Positions 38,018-46,759 of a stretch of 64,000 nt of DNA are shown piece after piece. This DNA is from Lysobacter firmicutimachus (GTDB taxonomy: Bacteria; Pseudomonadota; Gammaproteobacteria; Xanthomonadales; Xanthomonadaceae). The notes beneath the pieces were generated by a model that saw nothing but the letters and a program-made list of their open reading frames with translations, made no database searches and was not told the DNA's origin. Made by a program: the position numbers and the translations under genes. The stretch's first letter is position 1. Every line of letters starts with the position of its first letter. The stretch covers positions 3,596,001-3,660,000 of the forward strand of contig NZ_JBANDL010000002.1 of the NCBI RefSeq assembly GCF_037027445.1, given 5' to 3'.

Positions 38018-38037
38018 TTAATTCAGTGATTAATTAG
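38018..38037. promoter_or_regulatory. AT-rich imperfect palindrome: probable TetR operator/promoter
   Basis: TTAAT-N6-ATTAA (38018-38033) extended by TTA gives a near-palindrome in an otherwise GC-rich region, starting 10 bp upstream of the TetR-family ATG. It probably covers both the operator and the -10 region of the efflux operon; a short or leaderless mRNA would fit the missing ribosome site. Confidence 0.5.
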
Positions 38038-38286
38038 TTTTCAAGAGCCAGCCGACGGACGGTCGGACCCGTGGCGACGCGACCGGACTGGGATGGCTTT
38101 GATAGGAGCGGCGCGAGTCGCGGCTGCCGCAGAGGCGAAATGCCGCGCCGGCCGCCACACTGGCGATCCGGGCACCGCCGGAAGCGACCGGTTGCCCGGG
38201 CTTCGGTCGCGACGCCCGCGCGCACCTGTGCGTTGTTCCCGGCTTGCGCCGCTCTTCCCCCACCCGCCGCGATGCAGCGCCTGCTC

Positions 38287-38419
<133 letters not shown>

Positions 38420-38545
38420 GAATAGCTTGGCGCCGCATCGAACTTGCGAGAACGCCCTGACGCCCCGGAGGGCGGCCCGCAGGGAGGCGGGCCGTGCGCA
38501 GCCAGGCCAAGGATGGCCTGTGCGGAGCAGCCCGGCGAAAACCTC

Positions 38546-38690
38546 GTCCCATAGTGGCTTTTGATCCGAAAACAGCCATGGCGTTTTCTTTGGTTACTTT
38601 TGACCGAAGGAAATCCAGTCGGACTTTGTCGCCTTGGACAAAGAAAGTGACCCGGCCGCTTGCGGACGGAAGCTTTGCTTTGGAGTTTTG
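38546..38690. repeat. AT-richer repeat-like element with inverted GGTTACTTT/AAAGTGACC ends
   Basis: The segment reads GGCGTTTTCTTTGGTTACTT ... AAAGAAAGTGACCCGG. GGTTACTTT (38594-38602) and AAAGTGACC (38644-38652) are inverse complements with one mismatch. Its base composition differs from the neighbourhood. I recall similar text between genes in Xanthomonadaceae, often mis-called as short proteins; that is from memory, not from a search. Confidence 0.5.
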
Positions 38691-38753
38691 GGGCTTTGGA
38701 GCTTTGGAGCTTCAGAGACCTGAGAACGATAAACGCCGCGAGACCGCAAGAGC

Positions 38754-38934
38754 GCGGTCGCGGCTTACGCCGCTCCTACAGGGGGCAAAGGGCAAAGACG
38801 CGGTGAGAGTGAAGCATGGCGGTCGCGACTTGCGTCGCTCCTACCCCGCGAGGGTGTCGGGCTTCGATCGACGGCGAAGAGGTTGGTTCTTCTGCGCGTC
38901 CCGGGGGCGCGGCTTACGCCGCTCCTACAGGGGG
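38754..38934. repeat. Three REP-like palindromes, last one overlapping the MBL gene stop
   Basis: Copies at 38754-38785, 38819-38844 and 38905-38934, all with core GCGGCTTACGCCGCTCCTAC or a one- to three-base variant. The third includes the CTA at 38925-38927, which is the TAG stop of the MBL gene. Confidence 0.8.
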
Positions 38935-39803
38935 TCGCTGTCGTCGAGTACGGCCTGCGGGTGACGGGCGCGCCATTGCGCCAAAGTGTCGGCGCAGTGC
39001 GCGGGAATCACCCACGCCTGCGGATGCTCGCGCTGGAAGCGCGCCAGCTTTCGCACCGTGTCGCGATAAGCCGCCCCATCGTCCACCGCCAGCCAGCGCG
39101 TCAGCCAGGGCAGTTCGACCTCGCGCTGCAATTGCTCGCGACGCCAGAATGCGTCCGCGGCAAGCAGCGCCCGCTCCCCCTCGACGGTGCGCAAGGCCAG
39201 ACCGATCTGCCCGCGCGCATGGCCCGGCAAGGACACCACGGCTACGCTGCCGTCGTCGAACAGATCCCAGCCCAATCCGAGACCGGCCAGATCCCCGTCG
39301 AGCGCGCGTGCGCCGCGCTCGTCCAGGCATTGCAGGCGCGCGGCGAAGTCCGCCGGCAGCAATTCCTTCCAGATCTGCGCGTGCAGCAGGCCGAACCAGC
39401 CGCCGCGCCGGACCTGGCGCCAGGCCTCGGCGTGGACCACGAACCGGGCGTTGGCGAACGGCGCCAACCCGCCGATGTGATCGGGGTGAAAATGGCTCAG
39501 CACCACCGTGCCGATATCGGCGCAGCGCAGGCCGCGCTGTTGCAGCAGGCTGGCCGCGTCGGTGTGCGCCGCCGAGCAGGCGTGGATCACATGCCGGTAG
39601 ATCCGGCGCAGGCCGCGGCGCATCGCCGCGCGCGCGGCGGCGCCGTAACCGCAGTCGAACAGGACCGCGCCGTGGCGCGGATGTTCGATCAGGGCCCAGC
39701 CGGCCGGGAAGCGCAGCGCCGGTCCGCCGCCCAGGCCGAGGTGGCGCGGCGACGCGCAGCTATGGCCGGACACGCCGAGGCTGAGCGCGACCCCGGCGCT
39801 CAC
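38925..39803 (-). CDS. MBL-fold metallo-hydrolase
   Basis: 292 residues with the full lactonase-type metal set: HFHPDH (H104, H106, D108, H109), H195 (LPGHARG), D217 (LLAADAFW) and H269 (IPAHC). The pattern matches lactonase/thioesterase-like members of the superfamily. The ATG overlaps the stop of the upstream reductase by 4 bp, so it belongs to a KAS III-reductase-MBL unit. A role in hydrolysing a thioester or lactone made by its neighbours is inferred. Quorum quenching is possible but not supported by context. The TAG stop lies inside a REP-like repeat. Confidence 0.9.
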   Translation of the reverse strand: MSAGVALSLGVSGHSCASPRHLGLGGGPALRFPAGWALIEHPRHGAVLFDCGYGAAARAAMRRGLRRIYRHVIHACSAAHTDAASLLQQRGLRCADIGTVVLSHFHPDHIGGLAPFANARFVVHAEAWRQVRRGGWFGLLHAQIWKELLPADFAARLQCLDERGARALDGDLAGLGLGWDLFDDGSVAVVSLPGHARGQIGLALRTVEGERALLAADAFWRREQLQREVELPWLTRWLAVDDGAAYRDTVRKLARFQREHPQAWVIPAHCADTLAQWRARHPQAVLDDSDPL

Positions 39804-40819
39804 CGCCGCGGTTCCTTGCGCGCCAGTTCGGCCAGGGTGCGGTTCAAGGCCTCGTCCATGCCAACGCGCGGACGGTACCCGAGCTCGGTACGGGCGCGGC
39901 CGATGTCCAGGGTCATGTCCACGCTCAACAACTCGATGCCGTAGCGCAGCAGCGGCGGCTCGCGATCCGGACGCAGGCGGCGGTAGCCGGCCTCGACCGC
40001 GCTGGCCAGCGCCAGCACCAGCGGCCGCGGCAGGCGCCGCTGTGGGCGCGGCAGCGACAGCGCGTCGGCGAGACGGTCGATCACGCTCCAGATCCGCACC
40101 GGCTCGCCGTTGCTGATGTTGTACACGCGGCCGGCCAGGCGCCAGGACGCATCCATCGCCAGCACGATCGCGTCGACCGCGTTGTCGACATAGGTCAGGT
40201 CGACCTCGCAGTCCTCGGCGCCGAGGCGCGGCAGGCGGCCGCGACGCAGCGCATCGGCCAGGCGCGGCAGGATCGCGCTGTCGCCGGGACCGAAGATCGC
40301 CCGCGGCCGCAACGCGATCGCGGCCACTCCGCCGGCGGCGCAGCGCGCCAGCACCCGTCGTTCGGCGATCAGCTTGGTCGCGGCATAGTCGTTCACCGCG
40401 CGCGCCGGCAGCGGCTGGTCTTCGCGGATGTTCCGATGCGAACGGCCGTCGTGATAGATGCCCGGGGTGGAAATGTGGACCAAGCGGCGCACCTGATGAG
40501 CGACGCAGGCCTCGGCGACATGCTCGCTGGCGTCGACGTTGGCGGCGACGAAATCGGCGCGCCGGCCCCAGGGGCTCGACAACGCGGCCGCATGGACGAC
40601 GATGTCGGCGCCGCGCAGCACGCGATGCACCGCCGCGGCGTCGGTCAGGTCGAGCGCGGCGAATTCGACGCCCTGCGCCTGCAGCGCGCGGCCGCGCACC
40701 GCGTCGCGGCCGAGGCCCAACACCCGGTCCCAGGGCCGGGCCGCAGCCAGATGACGCGCCAAGGCGCCGCCGAGGAACCCGGTGGCGCCGGTGACGACGA
40801 TGCGGCGCGGCGCGCTCAT
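39800..40819 (-). CDS. NAD(P)-dependent 3beta-HSD/epimerase-family reductase (OleD-like)
   Basis: 339-residue extended SDR. GATGFLGG near residues 11-18 binds the cofactor; catalytic S117 (HISTPGIY), Y145 and K149 (YAATK) are present. DLTYVDNAVDAIVLAM is typical of the 3beta-hydroxysteroid dehydrogenase/OleD subgroup. OleD reduces the beta-keto acid made by OleA in long-chain olefin synthesis. Here it lies 66 bp after a KAS III-like gene and overlaps an MBL gene. No oleB or oleC is adjacent. The substrate is unproven, but a beta-ketoacyl product of the neighbouring synthase is the simplest guess. Confidence 0.88.
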   Translation of the reverse strand: MSAPRRIVVTGATGFLGGALARHLAAARPWDRVLGLGRDAVRGRALQAQGVEFAALDLTDAAAVHRVLRGADIVVHAAALSSPWGRRADFVAANVDASEHVAEACVAHQVRRLVHISTPGIYHDGRSHRNIREDQPLPARAVNDYAATKLIAERRVLARCAAGGVAAIALRPRAIFGPGDSAILPRLADALRRGRLPRLGAEDCEVDLTYVDNAVDAIVLAMDASWRLAGRVYNISNGEPVRIWSVIDRLADALSLPRPQRRLPRPLVLALASAVEAGYRRLRPDREPPLLRYGIELLSVDMTLDIGRARTELGYRPRVGMDEALNRTLAELARKEPRR

Positions 40820-40885
40820 GCCCGCCGCTCCGACGCGTGAACCGCGTGCGAGCGCCGGAGTCGGTTCGTCTTCGACGCCGTCATG

Positions 40886-41974
40886 TCAGTAGGTCAACGT
40901 CATGCCGACGCCGGACAGACCGGCGCCGGTGCCGAGCAACACGCCGCGTTCGCCGCGGCGGATCGCGCCTTCGCGCACGCCCTGTTCCAACGCCAGCGGA
41001 ATCGAAGCGGCGATGCAGTTGCCGGTCTGCTCCAGCGTGCGCACCAGGCGCGCGCCTTCGAAGCCGATCTGCTCGATCACCTCCAGCGCCGCTCGGCTGG
41101 CCTGGTGGCTGACCACCCAACGCAGCTCGCGCCGCGCCTGACGGTCTTCCAGCGCCAAAGCGCGCATCACGTGCGGGACCAGGCGGATGCCGCTGCGCAG
41201 CGCGGCCGGCCCCTGCATGCTGAAGTACGCGTCCTCCGGCCGGGTCGACGCGCCCAACGGCGGCCGCCAACTGCCGCCGCCGCGCAAGGTGGTCAGCTCC
41301 ACGCCTTCGCCCAGCGTGCGCCAGGCGACGCGATGGATGCGGCTGGGGCAGTCGTCCGGCGCGCGCTCCAGTACCGCCGCCGCAGCGCCGTCGCCGAACA
41401 GCGTGCAGACCTCGGCGTCGGCGAAGCTCAATCCGACCGAGGCGATCTCGCTGCTGACCACCAAGGCGCGTTCGATACGGCCGTGATGGATGCGCTCGGC
41501 CGCCAGCTCCATCGCGGCGACGAAACTCAGGCAGGTCGCATGCACCGACAAGGCCGGAATGCCCGAACGGCCGAGTCCGAGTTCGCGCTGCAATAGCGGC
41601 CCGCCGTCGGGAATCGCGCGCTCGGCCGAGCCGGAGGCGTTGACGATCAGGTCGACCTGCTCCGGTGCGATGCCGGCGCGCTCGCAGGCCTCATGCGCGG
41701 CCTGCGCTCCCATCCAACTGGCGCGCTCGCGCTCGGGTTCGGCCCAATGGCGAAAAGCCACGCCGCTGTACTGCAGAGCCCAACCGTCCGGCAAGCCCGC
41801 GTGCGCCTCGATTTCGGCGCTGGCGACGCGGCGCTGCGGCAGATAGCGGCCGAGCCCGGCGATTCGCACCCGCCAATCCAGGTCGGGGCCGGCGCCGCGG
41901 CGGCGGATCGCGCCGCCCGCATCGGAAGCCAAGTCCGGATTCGATTCGCTGTCCCTGTTCTGGATATCACTCAT
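40886..41974 (-). CDS. Beta-ketoacyl-ACP synthase III-like thiolase-fold enzyme
   Basis: 362 residues. The KAS III triad is intact: C148 (HATCLSF), H290 (VVSHQAS) and N319 (QTGNCIAAS). The segment VNASGSAERAIPDGG and the C-terminal GLSGVGMTLTY are FabH-like, but the active-site context CLSF differs from the CAGF of housekeeping FabH and is closer to OleA/PQS-type enzymes. It would condense two acyl chains or an acyl-CoA with malonyl-ACP. A ~30-residue polar N-terminal extension precedes the core; an upstream ATG at 41998 is an alternative start. First gene of a three-gene unit with the reductase and MBL hydrolase. Confidence 0.9.
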   Translation of the reverse strand: MSDIQNRDSESNPDLASDAGGAIRRRGAGPDLDWRVRIAGLGRYLPQRRVASAEIEAHAGLPDGWALQYSGVAFRHWAEPERERASWMGAQAAHEACERAGIAPEQVDLIVNASGSAERAIPDGGPLLQRELGLGRSGIPALSVHATCLSFVAAMELAAERIHHGRIERALVVSSEIASVGLSFADAEVCTLFGDGAAAAVLERAPDDCPSRIHRVAWRTLGEGVELTTLRGGGSWRPPLGASTRPEDAYFSMQGPAALRSGIRLVPHVMRALALEDRQARRELRWVVSHQASRAALEVIEQIGFEGARLVRTLEQTGNCIAASIPLALEQGVREGAIRRGERGVLLGTGAGLSGVGMTLTY

Positions 41975-42004
41975 CGCGATGCAGTATGAGCCCTGCATCG
42001 CGGT

Positions 42005-42751
42005 TTGCCGATACGCGCCGGCGGCGTCGCGCCCCTGGCCGAGCGCGCGCGGATCGCCCATGCTCGACATCCGTTCCCCTTCCGTCGCCGCCCTTTGTCC
42101 GCGATCGCCGCCTCGCCGCCCGCCGTTCTGCCCTGGCCGCAGCGCCTCGCCGTCGTGCTCGCGGCGACCGCGCTGGGCGCCGTGGTGTACCTGGGCATCA
42201 ATGCGCACCCCTGGCGCCTGCCGGCGAGCCTGCCGCGCACCGTGATGGACGATGCGATCGGTTGGCGGGCCTGGGCGATCTGGCCGTACTGGGCGATGTT
42301 GCTGACCGGGCCGGCACTGGCGTTGGCGATCCGCGAACGCGCGCTGTTCTACGCCACCCTGCGCGCCTTCGCTCTCGCCGCCGGGCTCAACGCGGCGATC
42401 TGGCTGGCCTGGCCGACCCGGATCGCGCGACGAGCGCTGCCGGAGGGGCTCGATGCCTGGACCCAGGCCGCCTGGCGCGCGTTGTACGCACTGGACGCGC
42501 CGCACAACTGTTTTCCCTCCGGTCACATCACCGTGCCGGCGGTGGCCGCGGTCGGTTTCGCCTTGCAGTATCCGCGCGCCCGGCCCGCCGCCGCGCTGGG
42601 CCTGGCCGCGCTGGCGCCGAGCGTGGTCGCCACCGGCCAGCACTACGCCTGGGACGTCGCCGGCGGCCTGGCGACCGCGACCCTGGGTCTCTTGCTCGCC
42701 GGGGCGCCCTCGTGGCGATCTGTCGCTCCCCCCGCCGTCATCTGCCGCTGA
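42005..42751 (+). CDS. PAP2/AUR1-like membrane protein, start uncertain
   Basis: Up to 248 residues with about six membrane helices. Phosphatase-like motifs are CFPSGH and TGQHYAWDVAGG. The first PAP2 motif (KxxxxxxRP) is not recognisable, and the Arg of motif 3 is replaced by Val, with T-G-Q-H-Y-x-x-D remaining. This pattern is closer to the PAP2_3/AUR1 phosphotransferase branch than to classical phosphatases. A lipid head-group transferase is therefore possible. The start is unclear: ATG at 42005 gives a polar lead, while an in-frame TTG at 42095 begins closer to the first helix. It is divergent from the KAS III gene by 30 bp. Confidence 0.75.
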   Translation: MPIRAGGVAPLAERARIAHARHPFPFRRRPLSAIAASPPAVLPWPQRLAVVLAATALGAVVYLGINAHPWRLPASLPRTVMDDAIGWRAWAIWPYWAMLLTGPALALAIRERALFYATLRAFALAAGLNAAIWLAWPTRIARRALPEGLDAWTQAAWRALYALDAPHNCFPSGHITVPAVAAVGFALQYPRARPAAALGLAALAPSVVATGQHYAWDVAGGLATATLGLLLAGAPSWRSVAPPAVICR

Positions 42752-42762
42752 AGGACGCCGCC

Positions 42763-42996
42763 ATGCCCGCTCCCCCGCCCCCTTCCGGCAAGCCCTCGCG
42801 CGATGCGGTCGGTTTCTGGTTCCTCGGCCTCGGCCTGCTCGGCCTGGTGCGTTCGCTGATGCGCGCCAACCGCAACGGCAGCTTCGACGCCGATGCGATC
42901 ACCCTGCTGTGGCTGATCGGTTCGATCCTGCTGACCGCGATGGGCGCGCTGCGGCTGTGGCGCAGCTGGCGCGAGGGCCGTCCGCCGCGCGCCTGA
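42763..42996 (+). CDS. Small membrane protein of unknown function
   Basis: 77 residues: a Pro-rich lead, then helices around [15 protein letters not shown] and [19 protein letters not shown], and a basic tail. It starts 12 bp after the PAP2-like gene and is probably co-transcribed. I do not recognise the family. Confidence 0.65.
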   Translation: MPAPPPPSGKPSRDAVGFWFLGLGLLGLVRSLMRANRNGSFDADAITLLWLIGSILLTAMGALRLWRSWREGRPPRA

Positions 42997-43079
42997 ACCG
43001 CGCGGCTTTGCGAAAACCCGGCGACAGGCGCAAGCTTTTACACCCCATTCGCAGCCCTTGCGCGCACCGCCCCGGTCTC

Positions 43080-44066
43080 ATGCCCGCCCGAACCGCTTCC
43101 GAATTCGCCCTCGACCCCGCCGACAGCGAGCGCCTGGCCAACCTCAACGGCCCGTTCGACGGTCATCTGCGCATGATCGAACTGCGCCTGGGCGTGGAAA
43201 TCGCCAATCGCGGCAACGTGTTCCGCATCGACGGCCCGCTGGCCGCGGTCGGCAAGACCGAAAAACTGCTGCGCAGCCTGTGGCGGGAAGCGGCCGAGCA
43301 GACCCTGGACGAGAACGCGATCCACCTGGCGCTCAGCGAAGCCGGCGTCGAACAGGTCGTCGCCGACGACATCGAGCCGCAGGAGGTCGCGATCCGGGTC
43401 AAGCGCGGCACCATCCGCGGTCGCGGCGCCAATCAGGCCAAGTACCTGCACGCCATCGCCACCCACGACATCAACTTCGGCATCGGCCCGGCCGGCACCG
43501 GCAAGACCTTCCTGGCCGTGGCCAGCGCGGTCGAAGCCCTGAACGAAGCACGGGTGCAGCGCCTGATCCTGGTGCGTCCCGCGGTCGAGGCCGGCGAGAA
43601 GCTCGGCTTCCTGCCCGGCGACCTGACCCAGAAAGTCGACCCCTATCTGCGCCCGCTGTACGACGCCCTGTACGAAATGCTCGGGGTGGAGAAAGTGGTC
43701 AAGCTGCTGGAAAAGAACGTCATCGAGATCGCGCCGCTGGCCTATATGCGCGGCCGCACCCTCAACGACGCCTACGTGATCCTCGACGAAGCGCAGAACA
43801 CCACCATCGAGCAGATGAAGATGTTCCTGACCCGCATCGGCTACGGCAGCACCGCGGTGGTCACCGGCGACCTGACCCAGATCGACCTGCCCAAGCACCA
43901 AAAATCCGGGCTCAAGGACGCGCTGGACGTGCTGCGCAACGTCAACGGCATCAGCTTCACTTTCTTCGAGGCCAAGGACGTGGTCCGCCATCCCCTGGTC
44001 GCGCGCATCGTCAACGCTTACGACGCGCGCGACGCCAAGGACGCCGAGACCGGGCCCTCGGCCTGA
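43080..44066 (+). CDS. PhoH family ATPase (YbeZ)
   Basis: 328 residues. An N-terminal KH-like RNA-binding region (about 15-110) is followed by the PhoH ATPase with Walker A GPAGTGKT near residue 138, [19 protein letters not shown], and Walker B VILDEAQN. YbeZ acts with the endoribonuclease YbeY in 16S rRNA maturation and ribosome quality control. ybeY follows 92 bp downstream, and corC further on, keeping the ybeZ-ybeY-ybeX order. The ATG at 43080 is chosen by family length. Confidence 0.95.
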   Translation: MPARTASEFALDPADSERLANLNGPFDGHLRMIELRLGVEIANRGNVFRIDGPLAAVGKTEKLLRSLWREAAEQTLDENAIHLALSEAGVEQVVADDIEPQEVAIRVKRGTIRGRGANQAKYLHAIATHDINFGIGPAGTGKTFLAVASAVEALNEARVQRLILVRPAVEAGEKLGFLPGDLTQKVDPYLRPLYDALYEMLGVEKVVKLLEKNVIEIAPLAYMRGRTLNDAYVILDEAQNTTIEQMKMFLTRIGYGSTAVVTGDLTQIDLPKHQKSGLKDALDVLRNVNGISFTFFEAKDVVRHPLVARIVNAYDARDAKDAETGPSA

Positions 44067-44158
44067 TCCGGCCGGGTGCCCGCGGGTCGGCGCTTCCGCT
44101 CGCGGCACCCCGGCAGCTCTCATCGCGAAGCCCCGCACTCCATGCAGCGAACGCCGTA

Positions 44159-44638
44159 ATGACCCAAGGCCCCGTCCGACTCGATGTCACCGTCAACTAT
44201 GCGATGCCGCGCAAAGGCCTGCCGGCCGCGACCAGCTTCCGCAAGTGGGTCGCGGCGGCGCTGGCCGGACGCATCCGCGAAGCCGATCTGGCGATCCGCC
44301 TGGTCGACAGCAAGGAAGGCCGCGCGCTCAACCGCCACTATCGCGGCCGCGACTACGCCACCAACGTGCTCAGCTTTCCCGCCGACCTGCCCGAAGGCCT
44401 GCCGGAGGGCGTGCGCCTGCCGCTGCTCGGCGACCTGGTGATCTGCCCCCCGGTGGTCGCCCGCGAAGCGCGCGAGCAGAAGAAAGCGCTCAACGATCAC
44501 TACGCCCACCTGACCGTGCATGGCGTCCTGCACCTGCTCGGCTGGGACCACGAGGACGAGCGCGAGGCCGAGTGCATGGAGCAACTCGAGCGCGAGATCC
44601 TCGCCGGGCTCGGCATCGCCGATCCGTACCGCGAATAA
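44159..44638 (+). CDS. ybeY: Endoribonuclease YbeY
   Basis: 159 residues with the zinc-binding H3xH5xH motif [11 protein letters not shown] near the C-terminus, and [10 protein letters not shown] and NVLSFP segments typical of YbeY. It processes the 16S rRNA 3' end and takes part in ribosome quality control. Start ATG at 44159; frames open upstream overlap phoH and were not used. The next gene is an orphan pseudopilin rather than corC, which is unlike E. coli. Confidence 0.96.
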   Translation: MTQGPVRLDVTVNYAMPRKGLPAATSFRKWVAAALAGRIREADLAIRLVDSKEGRALNRHYRGRDYATNVLSFPADLPEGLPEGVRLPLLGDLVICPPVVAREAREQKKALNDHYAHLTVHGVLHLLGWDHEDEREAECMEQLEREILAGLGIADPYRE

Positions 44639-44826
44639 GCGCGTTACAGACGCAGGCGGATCAAGCGCGCCATCCCCTCCGTCCTTGCCCGTGTCAGCCG
44701 GCACATTCGTCCGGGCGAAGTTCCGACATCCACGCCCGGAAAATCCGACCCCGCGTCGCGCCGGGCGCCGATGCCCGCCGGCGTTGCCGCAACCGACACT
44801 GAGCGCCTCTTCCAGGAGGAATGCTC

Positions 44827-45366
44827 ATGCGCCGGATGCGCGGGATCACATTGATCGAGGTCGCGATCGCACTGACGATCGGCTTCCTGCTGTTCGGTTT
44901 CGCCGTACCGGCCATGCACCAGGCCGTGGCCCGCACCCGCATCGGCCACGCCCGGCTGGCCTTGGCCGACAGTTTCCTGCATGCCAATCGGGTCGCCGTC
45001 GCCACCGGCAGCGCCACCGTGATCTGCCCTGCGCCGCAAGACGGCGGCTGCCGCGCCAGCACCGACTGGAGCGCAGGCTGGCTGGTGTTCGCCGACGTCG
45101 ACGGCGACCGCCGCTACGGCCCCAGCGACACCCTGATCCAACGTCGGCGCGCGCTCGCCGGCGACATTCGCCTGCTCAGCACCGCCGGCCGCACCCGCAT
45201 CGTATTCCAGCCCGAGGGCGACGCCGCCGGCTCCAACCTGACCTTCACCCTGTGCTCGCGCGGCGCCGGACAGGCGGGCCTGCTGGTGCTGTCCAACCCG
45301 GGCCGGGTGCGCCTGGATGCCGCCAGCGCCGCCCAGACGGCGGCCTGCCGGTACGGACCCGGCTGA
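44827..45366 (+). CDS. Orphan GspH/FimT-like pseudopilin
   Basis: 179 residues from the ATG at 44827, which sits 6 bp after AGGAGGA; the ATG at 44821 is too close to that site. Leader and cleavage site MRRMRG|ITLIEVAIAL carry Glu5, followed by a hydrophobic helix and a beta-rich domain with two Cys pairs (VICPAPQDGGC and LCSRG/ACRYG). It is far from the minor pilin operon at 2-9 kb and from any assembly ATPase or secretin. It interrupts the ybeY-corC neighbourhood. It could be an extra FimT/GspH subunit for the type IV pilus or a type II secretion system encoded elsewhere. Confidence 0.85.
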   Translation: MRRMRGITLIEVAIALTIGFLLFGFAVPAMHQAVARTRIGHARLALADSFLHANRVAVATGSATVICPAPQDGGCRASTDWSAGWLVFADVDGDRRYGPSDTLIQRRRALAGDIRLLSTAGRTRIVFQPEGDAAGSNLTFTLCSRGAGQAGLLVLSNPGRVRLDAASAAQTAACRYGPG

Positions 45367-45570
45367 CCCGCTCGGCGGCCTCGCGCGCCGATGCGGCGCG
45401 TGACCGACAGCGCAGTCCGCGCCCGCCGCGCCGGCCGGGACCGCCCGCACCGGACCGTGCCGCGGCGACGGGCGGAACGCGGCGGCAGGGCGGACGGCGA
45501 TCCTGCCACCGTCCCCTACGACCTTCCGGGTTAGACTTGGCGTACGGCCCTCCCCCCGGGGGCACGGTTC

Positions 45571-46449
45571 ATGAATCGAATGTCCGAGGACGACAGTAGT
45601 AGCACCCACGCGCCGGAACACCATGAGAAACGGCGCTCCTGGCTCGACCGCATCAGTTCCGCGCTGTCGGGCGAACCCAGTTCCCGCGAAGACCTGGTCG
45701 AATTGCTGCGCGATGCGCAATCCGACGGGCTCATCGCCGCCGACACCCTGCGGATGATGGAAGGCGCGATCGCCGTGTCCGACCTGACCGTCGGCGACGT
45801 GATGATCCCGCGCTCGCAGATGGTCGCCCTGCCGGCCGACGCCAAGTTCCTCGACCTGATGAAACTGGTGGTCGAATCCGGTCACTCGCGCTTCCCCGTC
45901 CATGGCGAAGACAAGGACGAGATCCTCGGCATCCTGCTGGCCAAGGACCTGCTGCGCGGCGTGGTCGCCGACAACGGCCCCGGCACCATCCACGAGTTGC
46001 TGCGGCCGGCGGTGCTGATCCCGGAGTCCAAGCGCCTGGACGTGCTGCTGCGCGAGTTCCGCCAATCGCGCAACCACATGGCGATCGTGATCGACGAGCA
46101 CGGCGGCGTCGCCGGCCTGTTGACCATCGAGGACGTGCTGGAGCAGATCGTCGGCGAGATCGACGACGAGCACGACGATGCCGAAGACCCGAACGCGCTG
46201 ATCGCGGCCCAGGCCGACGGCCAGTACGTGGTCGACGCGTTGACCCCGATCGCCGACTTCAACGAGCGCTTCGGCGCCGATTTCGACGACGACGAGTACG
46301 ACACCATCGGCGGCCTGATCACCGCCGCGATCGGCCACCTGCCCGAAGCCGGCGAGGAGCTGACCTTGGACCGCTTCGTATTCCGCGTCGCCAGCGCCGA
46401 TGCGCGCCGGGTGCACGCCTTCCACGTCGGCGTGCTCGGCAACGGCTGA
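45571..46449 (+). CDS. corC: CorC/YbeX CBS-domain protein
   Basis: 292 residues: an acidic/Ser lead, two CBS domains (about 65-190, with VMIPRSQMVALP and HGGVAGLLTIEDVLEQIVGEI) and a CorC_HlyC transporter-associated domain (about 205-285, DFNERFGADFDDDEYDTIGGL). This short form lacks a membrane domain. CorC is linked to magnesium/cobalt tolerance, and YbeX to ribosome metabolism. A corA gene lies 1.6 kb downstream. Two starts (MNRMSEDD or MSEDD) are possible. Confidence 0.93.
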   Translation: MNRMSEDDSSSTHAPEHHEKRRSWLDRISSALSGEPSSREDLVELLRDAQSDGLIAADTLRMMEGAIAVSDLTVGDVMIPRSQMVALPADAKFLDLMKLVVESGHSRFPVHGEDKDEILGILLAKDLLRGVVADNGPGTIHELLRPAVLIPESKRLDVLLREFRQSRNHMAIVIDEHGGVAGLLTIEDVLEQIVGEIDDEHDDAEDPNALIAAQADGQYVVDALTPIADFNERFGADFDDDEYDTIGGLITAAIGHLPEAGEELTLDRFVFRVASADARRVHAFHVGVLGNG

Positions 46450-46759
46450 ACCATCGCGGCCGGTGCTCGCGCCGGCCGCCGCATCGATAGCCCCCGAATA
46501 CCGCCCCGCCGCGCGCGGTCCGCCGAGCATTGCGCGTCCGCGCGTGTCCGTGGCCGCCGGCGATCCGGCCGGGCCCGGGAGCGGACACGCGCGCAGGCGC
46601 TCGAGCGCGCCCGCCGGCCTCGGCTCCGGTCGAAGGTAGATGCGGCCTCGACGCCATATCCCGCGCGATCCGGCCCGACCGGAGCCTGCGCCGACCGGGC
46701 GCCGCCGAGGCCTGTTTACAATGGCCGCCACTCGCCCCGCTGGACCAGGCCGCCCGCCC
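46450..46759. other. Spacer between corC and the DUF4105 gene
   Basis: 310 bp. It contains an 11-bp inverted repeat, GCGCGTGTCCG (46540-46550) and CGGACACGCGC (46582-46592), a possible stem-loop without a T-run, and a TACAAT -10-like box at 46717-46722 about 40 bp before the GTG start of the next gene. No gene is seen. Confidence 0.5.

Noticed and set aside
38494..38964. 156-codon open frame across 38494-38964 (VTFDRRKSSRTLSPW)
   Set aside because: It spans the AT-richer repeat and two REP-like copies; probably repeat-derived and not a real protein.
38925..39803. MBL protein as an AHL lactonase (quorum quenching)
   Set aside because: The HxHxDH set is shared by the whole superfamily; the operon context points to lipid chemistry, so no specific call was made.
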